Below, one piece after another: positions 20,956 through 29,554 of a stretch of 64,000 bases of DNA; the first letter of the stretch is position 1; every line of letters starts with the position of its first letter. Location: the NCBI GenBank assembly GCA_019119615.1, contig DWWQ01000059.1, forward strand, positions 1 to 64,000, written 5' to 3'. The notes beneath the pieces are model-generated. The model saw only the letters and a list, made by a program, of their open reading frames with translations, had not been told where the DNA came from and did no database searches. The position numbers were made by a program, and so were the translations under genes. The DNA comes from Candidatus Alistipes stercoravium. GTDB lineage: Bacteria; Bacteroidota; Bacteroidia; Bacteroidales; Rikenellaceae.

Positions 20956-20963
20956 CAAATTTA
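20956..20963 (-). promoter_or_regulatory. -7 box of the GH77 gene
   Basis: TAAATTTG on the minus strand is an exact TAnnTTTG match, 26 nt upstream of the GH77 ATG. No clear -33 TTTG was found. Confidence 0.5.
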
Positions 20964-21028
20964 CGAAAACCCGCAACATTTCGTTCTTTTCGGCCCGATT
21001 TTTTTCGGGATGCCGGGCCCGGACCGGC

Positions 21029-21063
21029 AAAAAAAGGCCGGGCGAAGCATCGCTTCGTCCGGC
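21029..21063 (-). terminator. Intrinsic terminator after the coiled-coil protein gene
   Basis: A 12-bp stem (21037-21048 with 21052-21063, one G-T pair, 3-nt loop) followed on the minus strand by a run of seven Ts (21029-21035). It lies 30 nt past the stop at 21093 and separates this gene from the GH77 gene. Confidence 0.85.
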
Positions 21064-21092
21064 TCTTGTCGTTGCGGGCGACCGTTGCGGGT

Positions 21093-22034
21093 CTACCGCA
21101 TGGCGATGTCGGCCTGGCCGATCAGGCGCCCCTCGCAGTAGAGCTGCACCTTGTAGGTTCCGGCGGTGAATCCCGTGCTGGCGTAGAAGATACCCACGTC
21201 GAGGTCCTTCGTGTTGTCGTACTGCACGGTGCGCTGGGCCGAGTAGCTCAGGCGCTCGCCCTCGAACTCGAAGGTCGGCATCGCCTCGGTCGTCAGCACA
21301 TAGCCGTCGGGCGAGGTGATGCGCACATAGACAGTCTTGTCGCCCGGTGCGGCCAGTTCGTTGGCCGAGAGGGTGAAGTCCACGCGCAGGCGTGCGGCGT
21401 TCTTGACGCGCGACACTTCGCGGCTGCTGGCATTCAGGGCCACGAGCGCGATGTCGCGGGCCCGCAGCACGGCGCCGATGCGCACCTTGTTGTCGAGTTC
21501 GGCGGCCTTCTCTTCGGCCATGTCGGCGCGCAGGTTGGCCGAGGAGATCTCCTTGCGGAAGCCGACGTTCTCCTTGATGAGCTTCTTGTTGAGCGTGTTC
21601 AGCGAGTCGATCTGGCGGACATAGCCCCGCATGATCGTGCGCAGGGTGCCCACCTCCTTCTCGTACTGCTTGATCTTCGCCAGGCTCCACGACCGCTCCT
21701 TCTTCAGACGGTCCATCAGCGAGTCGGCGCGTTCGCGTTCGATCGAGAGGTTTGCCGAGATCGAGTCGTTGGTGATCTGGAGGTTGTCGTAGTCGGTCAT
21801 CAGACGACCCAGGTCGTTCTGGATCGAGTCGCGGTCGGCCTGCAGCAGTTCGTTGTCGATCATCTGCTGGCGGTGGATGCTGAAGTAGAGGATCGACAGC
21901 GCCACGAGGATCGCCGAGAGAATGATGATGACGATGCGGTAGCCGCGTATGGACTTGTCGGCGGCGGGTTGCTCCATCGAGTAGTCCTCTTCCTCTTCGA
22001 ACTCCGAGGGATCGTATCCCTGTCTGTTTTCCAT
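21093..22034 (-). CDS. Single-pass membrane protein with long coiled coil
   Basis: Not recognised by function. An acidic cytoplasmic N-terminus (residues 1-30, FEEEEDYSMEQ) precedes one membrane helix (about 33-52, IVIIILSAILVALSILYFSI). A heptad-rich coiled coil runs from about 55 to 190 (repeated D/S spacings such as ADRDSIQNDLGRL and NDSISANLSIERERADSL). A C-terminal beta-rich domain spans about 205-313 (ITSPDGYVLTTEAMPTFEF). Topology suggests the coiled coil and C-terminal domain lie in the periplasm. Similar uncharacterised proteins are common in Bacteroidales (recalled). It has its own promoter and terminator, so it is monocistronic. No catalytic motif is visible. Confidence 0.8.
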   Translation of the reverse strand: MENRQGYDPSEFEEEEDYSMEQPAADKSIRGYRIVIIILSAILVALSILYFSIHRQQMIDNELLQADRDSIQNDLGRLMTDYDNLQITNDSISANLSIERERADSLMDRLKKERSWSLAKIKQYEKEVGTLRTIMRGYVRQIDSLNTLNKKLIKENVGFRKEISSANLRADMAEEKAAELDNKVRIGAVLRARDIALVALNASSREVSRVKNAARLRVDFTLSANELAAPGDKTVYVRITSPDGYVLTTEAMPTFEFEGERLSYSAQRTVQYDNTKDLDVGIFYASTGFTAGTYKVQLYCEGRLIGQADIAMR

Positions 22035-22130
22035 AGCCTTTCGGTTTTAGGGGCCGGGTGTGCGCCCGGCGGCGTTTGCGTTCTGCGGCAGCACGGCCGG
22101 TTCGACGGCGGCAGCCTGCGGAGTAGGTTA

Positions 22131-22138
22131 CAAAAGTA
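22131..22138 (-). promoter_or_regulatory. -7 box of the coiled-coil protein gene
   Basis: TACTTTTG on the minus strand is an exact TAnnTTTG match 96 nt upstream of the ATG at 22034, giving a leader of about 90 nt. No clear -33 box. Confidence 0.5.
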
Positions 22139-22198
22139 GTGATTTATTCGAAAAATCGAACACCCGGCCGCAGAAAAAGCACTCCGGGCCTGTGCCGT

Positions 22199-23281
22199 TT
22201 ATCGTTTCAGATGCCGCTTGATGACCGGGCAGACCAGGTCGGCATAGCGCATCATGCCCAGGTCGGTGAAGTGCACGCCGTCCACCGTCGCCTCGGCGTC
22301 GTCGCCCAGCATCCGCTCCGAGGAGATCATGTAGATGTGTTTCTCGCCCTTCTCCTTCAGCTCGCCGAAGATGCGGTTCACGGTTTCGTTCTTCCGGCGC
22401 ACCTCCTCGGCCATGCGTTTGTCGAAGCGCCCGTGGGGGTAGCGGGGATCCTCGATGAAGATGACCGGCGTGTCGGGATGCCGGTCGCGCAGGATGCGGT
22501 AGAAGGTCTCCATGCGGTCGTTCATCTCCTCGACCGAGGCGTTGGGCACGAAGTCGAGGACGAAGACCGCGGCATCGACCTCGGCCATCAGGCGGGCGAT
22601 TTCGAGGTCGAGCAGGGCGTTTCCGCTGAATCCGAGGTTGATGCACTCGCGGTTCAGCCGCCGCGAGATGATGCTCGTGTGGGCCATGCCGGGGCGGTTG
22701 GCGCAGCCTCCCTGAAGGATGCTCGTGCCGTAGAAGACCACGGGACGTTCGCGCTGCGGGAGATCGACGGCCGGCTGCCCGATGCGGGCCAGCGAGTCGA
22801 TGCCGATCTCCAGGTCGAGGATGCCGTCGTAGAGCGGGAGGTAGAGCATGTATTCCCGTTCGGCGGGCTCCATGTCGGTGATGATGACCGTTTCGTTCTT
22901 CTGCCCGGTGGGGCGTGCGCTGTTCACGAAGGTCCACGCTCCGTCCTCCTGCAGGCAGTAGAGGTCCAGACCGCGGGTTCCGGTCTGTGTCTGGTGGTTC
23001 ATCGTCCGGTCGAAGAGGGCCGTCCACCGGGCGGCGATGGTCGTCGAGTTGCTGCGGAAGCGCACGGCCAGTCCCGCGGAGCATTTGCCCAGTTCCCAGA
23101 CCGGGCCGCGCGAGACACCCCTGTATTCGGCCGGGAGGCGTTCGTAACGGGTTTCGGTGCGCTCGGCGGCCTTTCCCAGCAGGGGGAAGTCGTCGGCATC
23201 GTAATAGGTGAGCTGTGCTTTTGCGGCCGGAATGCCCGTCATGAGGGCCAGGGCCAGAATCCAGTGTTTGGGTCGTATCAT
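22199..23281 (-). CDS. SGNH/GDSL hydrolase with GxDLY-type N-terminal domain
   Basis: Probable periplasmic carbohydrate esterase (deacetylase). The signal peptide MIRPKHWILALALMTGIPAAKA starts at ATG 23281; longer in-frame extensions upstream run into the DUF3108 gene and have no signal. The N-terminal beta domain (about 25-175) contains TRGLDLYCLQ, the motif of the SGNH_hydro_N family. The SGNH domain follows with S187 in FYGTSILQGG, an oxyanion Gly in LGFSGNA, and D334/H337 in DGVHFTDLG. The substrate is unknown. It follows the DUF3108 gene by 22 nt and may share a transcript with recG and DUF3108; it is not inside either PUL core. Confidence 0.85.
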   Translation of the reverse strand: MIRPKHWILALALMTGIPAAKAQLTYYDADDFPLLGKAAERTETRYERLPAEYRGVSRGPVWELGKCSAGLAVRFRSNSTTIAARWTALFDRTMNHQTQTGTRGLDLYCLQEDGAWTFVNSARPTGQKNETVIITDMEPAEREYMLYLPLYDGILDLEIGIDSLARIGQPAVDLPQRERPVVFYGTSILQGGCANRPGMAHTSIISRRLNRECINLGFSGNALLDLEIARLMAEVDAAVFVLDFVPNASVEEMNDRMETFYRILRDRHPDTPVIFIEDPRYPHGRFDKRMAEEVRRKNETVNRIFGELKEKGEKHIYMISSERMLGDDAEATVDGVHFTDLGMMRYADLVCPVIKRHLKR

Positions 23282-23303
23282 CGTTCGGTCTTTTGTTTGG
23301 GCG

Positions 23304-24101
23304 TTACTTGACGAGGCTCTCCACGGGGTATTTGAGCCCCTTGTAGCCGGAGATGTAGGCGTTGATGCTGCCGATGCGCACGGGCGACTCGATGTAGAGC
23401 GGAATCTTGTTGCGGTCATCCGAGATCCAGATCGTGAAGACCGAGCCGTCGGTGAACGAATAGCCCTGCGAGGAGCCGAGCTGGCAGTTGAACTTCAGCG
23501 TGCGGAAGCGGCCCATGTTGCGGATCTTCTTGACCTCGCGCCCCAGGAAGCGGTAGCGCAGCACGCGCACCGTGTCCTCGAGAACCATCTCCAGCTTCCC
23601 GGGCTCCCCTTCGCGGAAGGCCTCGGCCGGGGCGCTGCGGAGGTTGAAGAAGAGCGAGATGGGGTCCATGCTTTCGGCCGTCAGGGGCATCTGCTTCTCC
23701 CGGTAGGGGCGTTTGCGGCTGCGCCAGCGCGTGTAGACCGTCGAGTCGGCCCAGTCGTAACGGTAGCGGCTGTCGAAGGTGTAGTCGCCTTCGCGGATGT
23801 CGCTCTCGAAGCAGACGGGACGCAGCGCCTCGCGGTCGATCCACACCGTGTAGAGGTCCTCGAGGTTGAAGAACCAGCGGTAGGTGGGCAGCGTGCGCCC
23901 GTAGCCGGTAACCTTGTAGTGCTTCTCGCCGTTGAAGGTCTCCTCCGCCGTGGCCACCTCCACGGTGCCGACCTCCGTATTGGGGAACATCTTGGCCCGG
24001 TAGCTCACGCGGTACTGCAGCACCTCGCCCGGATGGTATAGTTGGGCGGCAAGGGGTGCGGCGGCCAGCAGGAGGCATATGCTGCAAATGAGTCTTTTCA
24101 T
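23304..24101 (-). CDS. DUF3108 periplasmic protein
   Basis: Conserved hypothetical of the DUF3108 type (recognised from YHPGEVLQYRVSYRAKMFPNTEVGTVEV and from the segment SMDPISLFFNLR). The signal peptide MKRLICSICLLLAAAPLAAQ is followed by a beta-rich domain of about 245 residues. Fold and size resemble lipid-carrier or outer-membrane biogenesis proteins, but no function is established. It lies 56 nt downstream of recG and 22 nt upstream of the SGNH gene on the same strand. No separate promoter or terminator is seen. Confidence 0.8.
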   Translation of the reverse strand: MKRLICSICLLLAAAPLAAQLYHPGEVLQYRVSYRAKMFPNTEVGTVEVATAEETFNGEKHYKVTGYGRTLPTYRWFFNLEDLYTVWIDREALRPVCFESDIREGDYTFDSRYRYDWADSTVYTRWRSRKRPYREKQMPLTAESMDPISLFFNLRSAPAEAFREGEPGKLEMVLEDTVRVLRYRFLGREVKKIRNMGRFRTLKFNCQLGSSQGYSFTDGSVFTIWISDDRNKIPLYIESPVRIGSINAYISGYKGLKYPVESLVK

Positions 24102-24157
24102 GATTCGGGGTTTTTGACAATAGAACGCTTTTTTGCGGTATTTTGTTTTTTAAGAGT

Positions 24158-26269
24158 TTACGATATGCGTGAAAAGTCGATTTCGTCGCGTCCGGCGTAG
24201 CGGCGCCGCAGGGCTTCGAGCCCGCGGCTTTCGGGGCGTGCGAGTTGCGGGTCGTCGGCCAGGATCGCCGCCGCGGCCTCGCGTGTGAGGGTCAGGATCT
24301 GCACGTCGGCCGTCGGGTTGGCGATCTTCAGATCAAAGGCCATGCCGCTCTGCTGCGTGCCGTTGATGTCGCCCGCGCCGCGCAGCTTGAGGTCCAGTTC
24401 CGCGAGGCGGAAGCCGTCGTTCGTCTCGCACATGGCGTCGAGGCGCGCCCTCGCCTCGCGCGAGAGCTTCTCGCCCGACATGAGGATGCAGTAGGACTGC
24501 GCGGCGCCGCGTCCCACGCGTCCGCGCAGCTGATGCAGCTGCGAGAGGCCGAAGCGCTCGGCCGACTCGATGACCATCACCGTGGCGTTCGGGACATCGA
24601 CGCCCACCTCGATGACCGACGTGGCGACGAGGATCTGCGCCTCGCCCTCCTTGAACTGGCGCATCGACTCCTCCTTGTCGGCGGGCTTCATCTTGCCGTG
24701 GCAGATCGCCGTAACGTATTCCGGGAGCGGGAAGTCGCGCGAGATGGCCTCGTAACCGTCCGTGAGGTCCTTGTAGTCCATCGCCTCGGACTCCTTGATG
24801 AGCGGGTAGACGACGTAGATCTGACGCCCCTCGCGGATCTGCTGCCGCATGAATCCGAAGAGCTTGAGGCGTGCGGCATCGGTGTAGTGGAAGGTCCGTA
24901 TCGGCCGGCGCCCGGGCGGAAGTTCGTCGATGACCGAGACGTCCAGATCGCCGTAGAGGGTCATGGCCAGCGTCCGCGGAATCGGCGTGGCGGTCATCAC
25001 GAGGATATGGGGCGGGCGGGCGTTCTTGGTCCACATCCGGGCACGCTGCTCGACGCCGAAGCGGTGCTGTTCGTCGATGACCACGAGCCCGAGGTTCGCG
25101 AACTGCACGCGGTCCTCGATCAGGGCGTGCGTGCCGATGAGGATCTGCACTTCGCCCGAGGCGATGCCTTCGAGGGCTTCGCGGCGCTCGGCCGTCTTCG
25201 AGGCGCCGGTGAGTACGGCCACGCGGACCGCCATCGGGCCGAGCATGCGGCGGATCGTGGCGAGGTGCTGGCGCGCGAGGATCTCCGTGGGGGCCATCAT
25301 GCAGGCCTGGAATCCGTTGTCCACGGCCAGCAGCATCGACATGAGGGCCACGAGGGTCTTGCCGCTGCCGACGTCGCCCTGCAGCAGGCGGTTCATTTGG
25401 AAGCCCGTAACGGTGTCCTGGCGGATCTCGCGGATCACGCGCTTCTGGGCCCCGGTGAGCGGGAAGGGAAGCTGTTCGCGGTAGAAGGTGTTGAACGCCT
25501 CGCCGACCTTCGGGAAGAGGAAGCCGTCCTGCCGCGTGAGACGTGCCGTGCGGCGCGCCTGGATGTTGAGCTGCACGCCGAGCAGCTCGTCGAACTTGAG
25601 CCGGTACTGGGCCTGGCGCAGCAGCTCCTGCGACTGCGGGAAGTGGATGTTGTAGTAGGCCTCGCGCAGCGGCAGCAGCCCGTAGCGGGTGCGGAAGGGT
25701 TCGGTGAAGGGGTCTTCGATGGCATCGCGGACCAGCGGCCAGAGTTTGCAGACGATCTGGTACATGCCCTTCGCGCCGAGCAGGTTCGAGAGTTTCTCGG
25801 TCGAGGGGTAGATGCCTTGCATGCCGCTCTCGGCCTTGCGCGAGAGGGCCTGTTCGACGGTTTCGAGTTCGGGGTGGGCCATCGAGAGCATCCCGCGGTA
25901 GAAGCCCGGGCGTCCGAAGATGAGGTACTCGCGTCCCTTCTCGATGCGTTTCTCGATCCACTTGATCCCCTGGAACCAGACCAGTTCGGCCGCGCCCGTG
26001 GCATCCTGCACCGAGACCGTAAAACGGCGCTTGCGCCCCTCGCCGGCATAGGCGATGCCCATGACGCGGGCCCGGAACTGGACGTAGGCGAGCCCGGCCG
26101 CGTCGGTGATCTCGGCGATGCGGTAGATCCGCGTGCGGTCGATGTAGCGGAACGGATAGTGGCGGAGCATGTCGCCGAGCGTACGGATCCCCAACTCCCT
26201 GTCGAGGAGTTTCGCCCGGGCCTCGCCGACCCCCGGAACAAACTTGATATCGTTGTCGAGACGGTCCAC
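24158..26269 (-). CDS. recG: ATP-dependent DNA helicase RecG
   Basis: Branch-migrating helicase that reverses stalled forks and processes Holliday junctions. N-terminal helix-hairpin segment IKFVPGVGEARAKLL, OB-fold wedge domain about 55-150, helicase domains about 265-640. Walker A K304 in GDVGSGKT, DEQH box at 399-402, and the TRG-region sequence QLHQLRGRVGRG. 703 aa is the usual length. The start is a GTG at 26269 (codons for VDRLDNDIKF), because further upstream the frame is not RecG-like and an exact -7 box, TATATTTG, lies at 26274-26281. That leaves almost no leader. It is the first gene before DUF3108 and the SGNH gene. Confidence 0.95.
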   Translation of the reverse strand: MDRLDNDIKFVPGVGEARAKLLDRELGIRTLGDMLRHYPFRYIDRTRIYRIAEITDAAGLAYVQFRARVMGIAYAGEGRKRRFTVSVQDATGAAELVWFQGIKWIEKRIEKGREYLIFGRPGFYRGMLSMAHPELETVEQALSRKAESGMQGIYPSTEKLSNLLGAKGMYQIVCKLWPLVRDAIEDPFTEPFRTRYGLLPLREAYYNIHFPQSQELLRQAQYRLKFDELLGVQLNIQARRTARLTRQDGFLFPKVGEAFNTFYREQLPFPLTGAQKRVIREIRQDTVTGFQMNRLLQGDVGSGKTLVALMSMLLAVDNGFQACMMAPTEILARQHLATIRRMLGPMAVRVAVLTGASKTAERREALEGIASGEVQILIGTHALIEDRVQFANLGLVVIDEQHRFGVEQRARMWTKNARPPHILVMTATPIPRTLAMTLYGDLDVSVIDELPPGRRPIRTFHYTDAARLKLFGFMRQQIREGRQIYVVYPLIKESEAMDYKDLTDGYEAISRDFPLPEYVTAICHGKMKPADKEESMRQFKEGEAQILVATSVIEVGVDVPNATVMVIESAERFGLSQLHQLRGRVGRGAAQSYCILMSGEKLSREARARLDAMCETNDGFRLAELDLKLRGAGDINGTQQSGMAFDLKIANPTADVQILTLTREAAAAILADDPQLARPESRGLEALRRRYAGRDEIDFSRIS

Positions 26270-26273
26270 CGGG

Positions 26274-26281
26274 CAAATATA
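26274..26281 (-). promoter_or_regulatory. -7 box of recG, almost adjacent to the GTG start
   Basis: TATATTTG on the minus strand is an exact TAnnTTTG match ending 4 nt before the GTG codon. Transcription would begin at or next to the start codon, implying a leaderless mRNA. Confidence 0.5.
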
Positions 26282-26373
26282 CGAAGTTTTCCGGGAAATG
26301 GTGATTCCCGCCCGGGGGATTCCCTCCGGGAGGCGCATTTCAACCGGCCGCCGGCGGGCGCCGCAGACGCGGC

Positions 26374-26400
26374 GGGCGGTGCGGAAACCCCGCACCGCCC
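26374..26400 (-). terminator. Hairpin after the GH2 gene
   Basis: A perfect 11-bp stem, GGGCGGTGCGG (26374-26384) with CCGCACCGCCC (26390-26400), and a 5-nt loop. It starts 25 nt past the stop of the GH2 gene (26425) on the minus strand. There is no T-run after it, so it may be a Rho-dependent or 3'-end-protecting structure. Confidence 0.55.
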
Positions 26401-26424
26401 GTCCATCGCATTCCGAAACCGCCG

Positions 26425-28236
26425 CTATTCGTCCAGCGCGCCGCAGACGCGGCGGTTGATCGCGCGGAGGCGCTCCGCATCGACCTTCATCACCCGGCGG
26501 TCGTAGGTCATCAGGCCGTTCACCTCGGTCTCGACGTCGGTGGTCTGCGTGTAGACCGCCGCGGAGAAGTAGCGCAGGTGGTCGAGCAGCGACGAGGCGT
26601 AGCGCTCATACTCGTCGGTAACCTGCTGCGGGGTGTTGAAGCGCACATAGCCCCAGTTGCAGTCCTGCTCCCAGAGGTGCCCCTCGACGACCTGCCCGAT
26701 GCCGCCGAACTCGCCGAGCACCGAGACGCGGTCGGCGTCGAAGAGCAGCAGCCCCGGCATGGGGTAGTTGTGCTGGTCGAGCATGTCGCCCGCGCGGTAG
26801 TGGTTTCCGCCGCTGGCGGCATCGACCAGGCGTGTCGGGTCGTAGGCTTTGGTCCAGGCTGCGATTTCGGGGGTCTTGAACTGTCCCCAAGTCTCGTTGA
26901 AGGGGATCCATACGCCGATCGAGACGAACGGACGCAGGCAGTCGATGATCTCGCGCCACTCCTTGCGGTAGCAGGCCTCCGACTCGGGCGTGCGCTGCCG
27001 CTCCTCGCCCGTGAAGTAGCGGGTCATCTGCCACTGGGGGTTGCCGGGCGTGATGTCGCCGCTGGGCATGTCCTGCCAGACGATGATGCCTTCGCGGTCG
27101 CAGTGGTAGTACCAGCGGGCCGGTTCGACCTTCACATGCTTGCGGATCATGTTGTAGCCCAACTCCTTGGTCTTCACGATGTCATAGCGCAGCGCCTCGT
27201 CCGAGGGGGCAGTGTAGAGCCCGTCGGGCCACCATCCCTGGTCGAGGGGTCCGAACTGGAAGAGGGGCCGGTCGTTGAGCATCAGCCGCGGGACGTTGTT
27301 GCGATCGCGGCCCGTCGAGAACTTGCGCATGGCCGTGTAGCTCGCCACGCGGTCCACGACGCGGCCGTCGTGGCGCAGCGTAACCTGCAGGTCGTAGAGG
27401 AAGGGGCTCTCGGGACTCCAGAGCTTCGGTTCGGCAACGGGAAGTTCCACGGGGGTGCCGGGCAGCGCCTCGGCCGTGGCGACGGCCTCGCCGCCGTCAT
27501 AGAGCACGACCTCGATGCGGTCGCCCGGGGCCGCTTCCGAGAGGGGCACCTCGACCGTGAAGCGCTGGTGGTCGAGGTCGGCCGTGGCCTGCACGCCGAG
27601 GATGTAGCGCTGCGGCACGGCTTCGAGCCAGACGGTCTGCCAGATGCCGCTCACGGACGAGTACCAGATGCCGCTCGGATTGTCCGACTGCTTGCCGCGC
27701 GGCTGGAATCCCTTTTCGGTGGGGTCCCAGACACGGATGCGGAGCGTGTTGCCGCCCTTAGCGAGCGCCGGGGTGATGTCGAAGTTGAAGGGGGTGTAGC
27801 CGCCGGTGTGGGAGCCGACGGCCGTGCCGTTCACCCAGACATCGGTCTTCCAGTCCGAGGCGCCGATGTGGAGCAGGATGCGGCTGCCGCGCCACGAGGC
27901 CGGGACCGTGAAGCTGCGCTCGTACCAGAGGCAGCGGTCGGCGCCGGGACACTCGCCGACGCCCGAGAGGGCCGACTCCGCGGCAAAGGGGACGAGGATC
28001 TTGCCGTCGAAATGCTCGGGTTCGCTCCCGACGGGGAGGATCGCATAGTCCCAAAGCCCGTTGAGGTTCTGCCACGCGTCGCGCACGAGTTGCGGACGCG
28101 GGTATTCGGGCAGCACCTGCTGCGGATCGAGTTTCTCACCCCACGGGGTGAGCAGGCGTACCTGGGCCGGTTGCCACTGGGCGGCGGCCTGCAGTGCGGC
28201 CAGCAGCGCCAACGTCAGCATAAGAGGTTTTTTCAT
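26425..28236 (-). CDS. GH2 family glycosidase (beta-galactosidase/beta-mannosidase-like)
   Basis: Probable periplasmic retaining beta-glycosidase. Signal peptide (MKKPLMLTLALLAALQAAAQ), sugar-binding jelly roll about 25-200 (GLWDYAI ... CLWYERSFTVPASW), Ig-like domain about 205-310, and a TIM barrel from about 320. Acid/base E448 in PFNETWGQF and nucleophile E509 in VLGEFGG are both present, unlike in the GH2 gene at 58-60 kb. 603 aa is short because no C-terminal domains follow the barrel. Specificity cannot be read from the sequence. It is divergent from the GH130 operon, with its own promoter, and may serve the mannose-rich PUL as a beta-mannosidase (inference). Confidence 0.88.
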   Translation of the reverse strand: MKKPLMLTLALLAALQAAAQWQPAQVRLLTPWGEKLDPQQVLPEYPRPQLVRDAWQNLNGLWDYAILPVGSEPEHFDGKILVPFAAESALSGVGECPGADRCLWYERSFTVPASWRGSRILLHIGASDWKTDVWVNGTAVGSHTGGYTPFNFDITPALAKGGNTLRIRVWDPTEKGFQPRGKQSDNPSGIWYSSVSGIWQTVWLEAVPQRYILGVQATADLDHQRFTVEVPLSEAAPGDRIEVVLYDGGEAVATAEALPGTPVELPVAEPKLWSPESPFLYDLQVTLRHDGRVVDRVASYTAMRKFSTGRDRNNVPRLMLNDRPLFQFGPLDQGWWPDGLYTAPSDEALRYDIVKTKELGYNMIRKHVKVEPARWYYHCDREGIIVWQDMPSGDITPGNPQWQMTRYFTGEERQRTPESEACYRKEWREIIDCLRPFVSIGVWIPFNETWGQFKTPEIAAWTKAYDPTRLVDAASGGNHYRAGDMLDQHNYPMPGLLLFDADRVSVLGEFGGIGQVVEGHLWEQDCNWGYVRFNTPQQVTDEYERYASSLLDHLRYFSAAVYTQTTDVETEVNGLMTYDRRVMKVDAERLRAINRRVCGALDE

Positions 28237-28276
28237 GGATAGTAGGGTATTGGAATTTGGTGGTTGATTGCGATTC

Positions 28277-28308
28277 TAAAATTAGGCATATTTCGCCGCC
28301 CGTGCAAA
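28277..28308 (-). promoter_or_regulatory. Promoter of the GH2 gene (28236)
   Basis: Minus strand: TTTG (28305-28308), exactly 20 nt, then TAATTTTA (28277-28284), seven of eight to the -7 consensus. Leader about 35 nt. Confidence 0.6.
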
Positions 28309-28413
28309 CGCCACGACGGTGCGCCGATCCGCCGTGTATACCCGCAAACGGCTGGTTGCTAATTTGTTCGTTGTTTCCGACGCGGTGGCCGTGTCCGGCT
28401 TTTGTTTCGATAT

Positions 28414-28468
28414 GATACTCTTTTGAGACGATAGTATACACCTGCCCGCGGAAGAAGATGTACCTTTG
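28414..28468 (+). promoter_or_regulatory. Promoter of the GH130 operon with ATAGTATAC element
   Basis: Exact -7 box TACCTTTG at 28461-28468. ATAGTATAC (28431-28439) ends 21 nt before it, in the place of the -33 box. An inverted partner, ATACT (28415-28419), forms a dyad with AGTAT (28433-28437). The same element at the same distance precedes the MFS gene at 43410. Confidence 0.6.
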
Positions 28469-28488
28469 TTTACGAAAAAAGAGACCCT

Positions 28489-29520
28489 ATGCGCTATTCC
28501 GACAATCCGATACTGACACCCCGCGACCTGCGGCCGAGCCGCGAGGGGATGAAAATCGAGTGCCTGCTCAATCCGGGCGTCTTCCGCTTCGACGGCCGGA
28601 CGTGGCTGCTTGTCCGGGTCGCCGAGCGCCCCGAGCAGCACGAGGGGGAGATCAGCTTCCCGATGCTCGACGCCGAGAACCGCATGACGATCATGCGTGT
28701 CCCGACCTCCTCGCCCGATCTGGACCTCTCGGATCCGCGGGTCATCACCTACCGGGGCGCCGATTACCTGACGACGATGTCGCACCTGCGGCTGGTGAGC
28801 AGCACCGACGGCGTCCACTTCCGCGAGGATGAGGCCTATGCGCCGCTCTTCGGCAGCGACGCCTACGAGGCCTACGGCGTGGAGGACTGCCGCGTAACGC
28901 AGCTCGAAGGGGCCTACTATCTGACCTATACGGCCGTCTCGGCCAACGGCGTGGCGGTACGCATGCGCCGCACGGCGGACTGGCACCGTTTCGAGGACTA
29001 CGGGCTGGTGCTGCCGCCCCACAACAAGGACTGCACGCTCTTCGATGCGAAGATCGGCGACCTATATTATATGCTGCACCGTCCGAGCAGTCCCGAGATC
29101 GGCGGCAACTACATCTGGATCGCCCAGAGTCCCGACCTGCGCCACTGGGGCAACCACCGCTGCGTGGCCCGCACGCGTCCGGGACGGTGGGACAGCGCCC
29201 GCATCGGCGCGGGGTGTGCGCCGATCCGTACCGACCGCGGCTGGCTGATGATCTACCACGGGGCCGACGAGGCGCACCGCTACTGCCTGGGTGCGATGCT
29301 GCTCGACGCGGAGGACCCCTCGAAGGTGCTTGCGCGCAGCGAGCGGCCGATTATGGAGCCCGAGGCGCCCTACGAGCAGGCGGGCTTCTTCGGCAACGTC
29401 GTCTTCTCGAACGGCCAGATTGTCGATGGCGACCGCATCACGCTCTACTACGGCGCCTCGGACGAGGTGATCTGCCGGGCGGACTTCTCGGTGCGCGGGA
29501 TCCTGCAGACGCTGGAATAA
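28489..29520 (+). CDS. GH130 family beta-mannoside phosphorylase or hydrolase
   Basis: Predicted cytoplasmic enzyme (no signal peptide) acting on beta-mannosides such as Man-beta-1,4-Glc or Man-beta-1,4-GlcNAc. The five-bladed propeller signatures are clear: start NPILTPRDLRPSREGMKIECLLNPGVF, catalytic D133 in VEDCRVT, then NKDCTLFDAKIGDLYYMLHRPSSPE, and GAGCAPIRTDRGWLMIYHG. 343 aa is typical. Whether it is a phosphorylase or a hydrolase depends on phosphate-binding residues that I cannot assign without an alignment. It is the first gene of the operon GH130, GxGYxYP-like, SusC, SusD (34 nt to the next gene). The family points to a mannose-containing substrate for the PUL. Confidence 0.9.
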   Translation: MRYSDNPILTPRDLRPSREGMKIECLLNPGVFRFDGRTWLLVRVAERPEQHEGEISFPMLDAENRMTIMRVPTSSPDLDLSDPRVITYRGADYLTTMSHLRLVSSTDGVHFREDEAYAPLFGSDAYEAYGVEDCRVTQLEGAYYLTYTAVSANGVAVRMRRTADWHRFEDYGLVLPPHNKDCTLFDAKIGDLYYMLHRPSSPEIGGNYIWIAQSPDLRHWGNHRCVARTRPGRWDSARIGAGCAPIRTDRGWLMIYHGADEAHRYCLGAMLLDAEDPSKVLARSERPIMEPEAPYEQAGFFGNVVFSNGQIVDGDRITLYYGASDEVICRADFSVRGILQTLE

Positions 29521-29554
29521 AACGAAAAAAACATAAAAAACCGACTTGAAACCC

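Noticed and set aside
22145..22160. TTCGA-AAAA-TCGAA hairpin between the SGNH and coiled-coil genes as a terminator
   Set aside because: The stem has only five pairs and no T-run in the minus direction, too weak to call.
26354..26454. An 18-bp duplicated stretch (GCGCCGCAGACGCGGCGG) before and within the end of the GH2 gene
   Set aside because: It is a single short GC-rich duplication next to a hairpin, with no third copy or mobile-element feature, so it may be chance.
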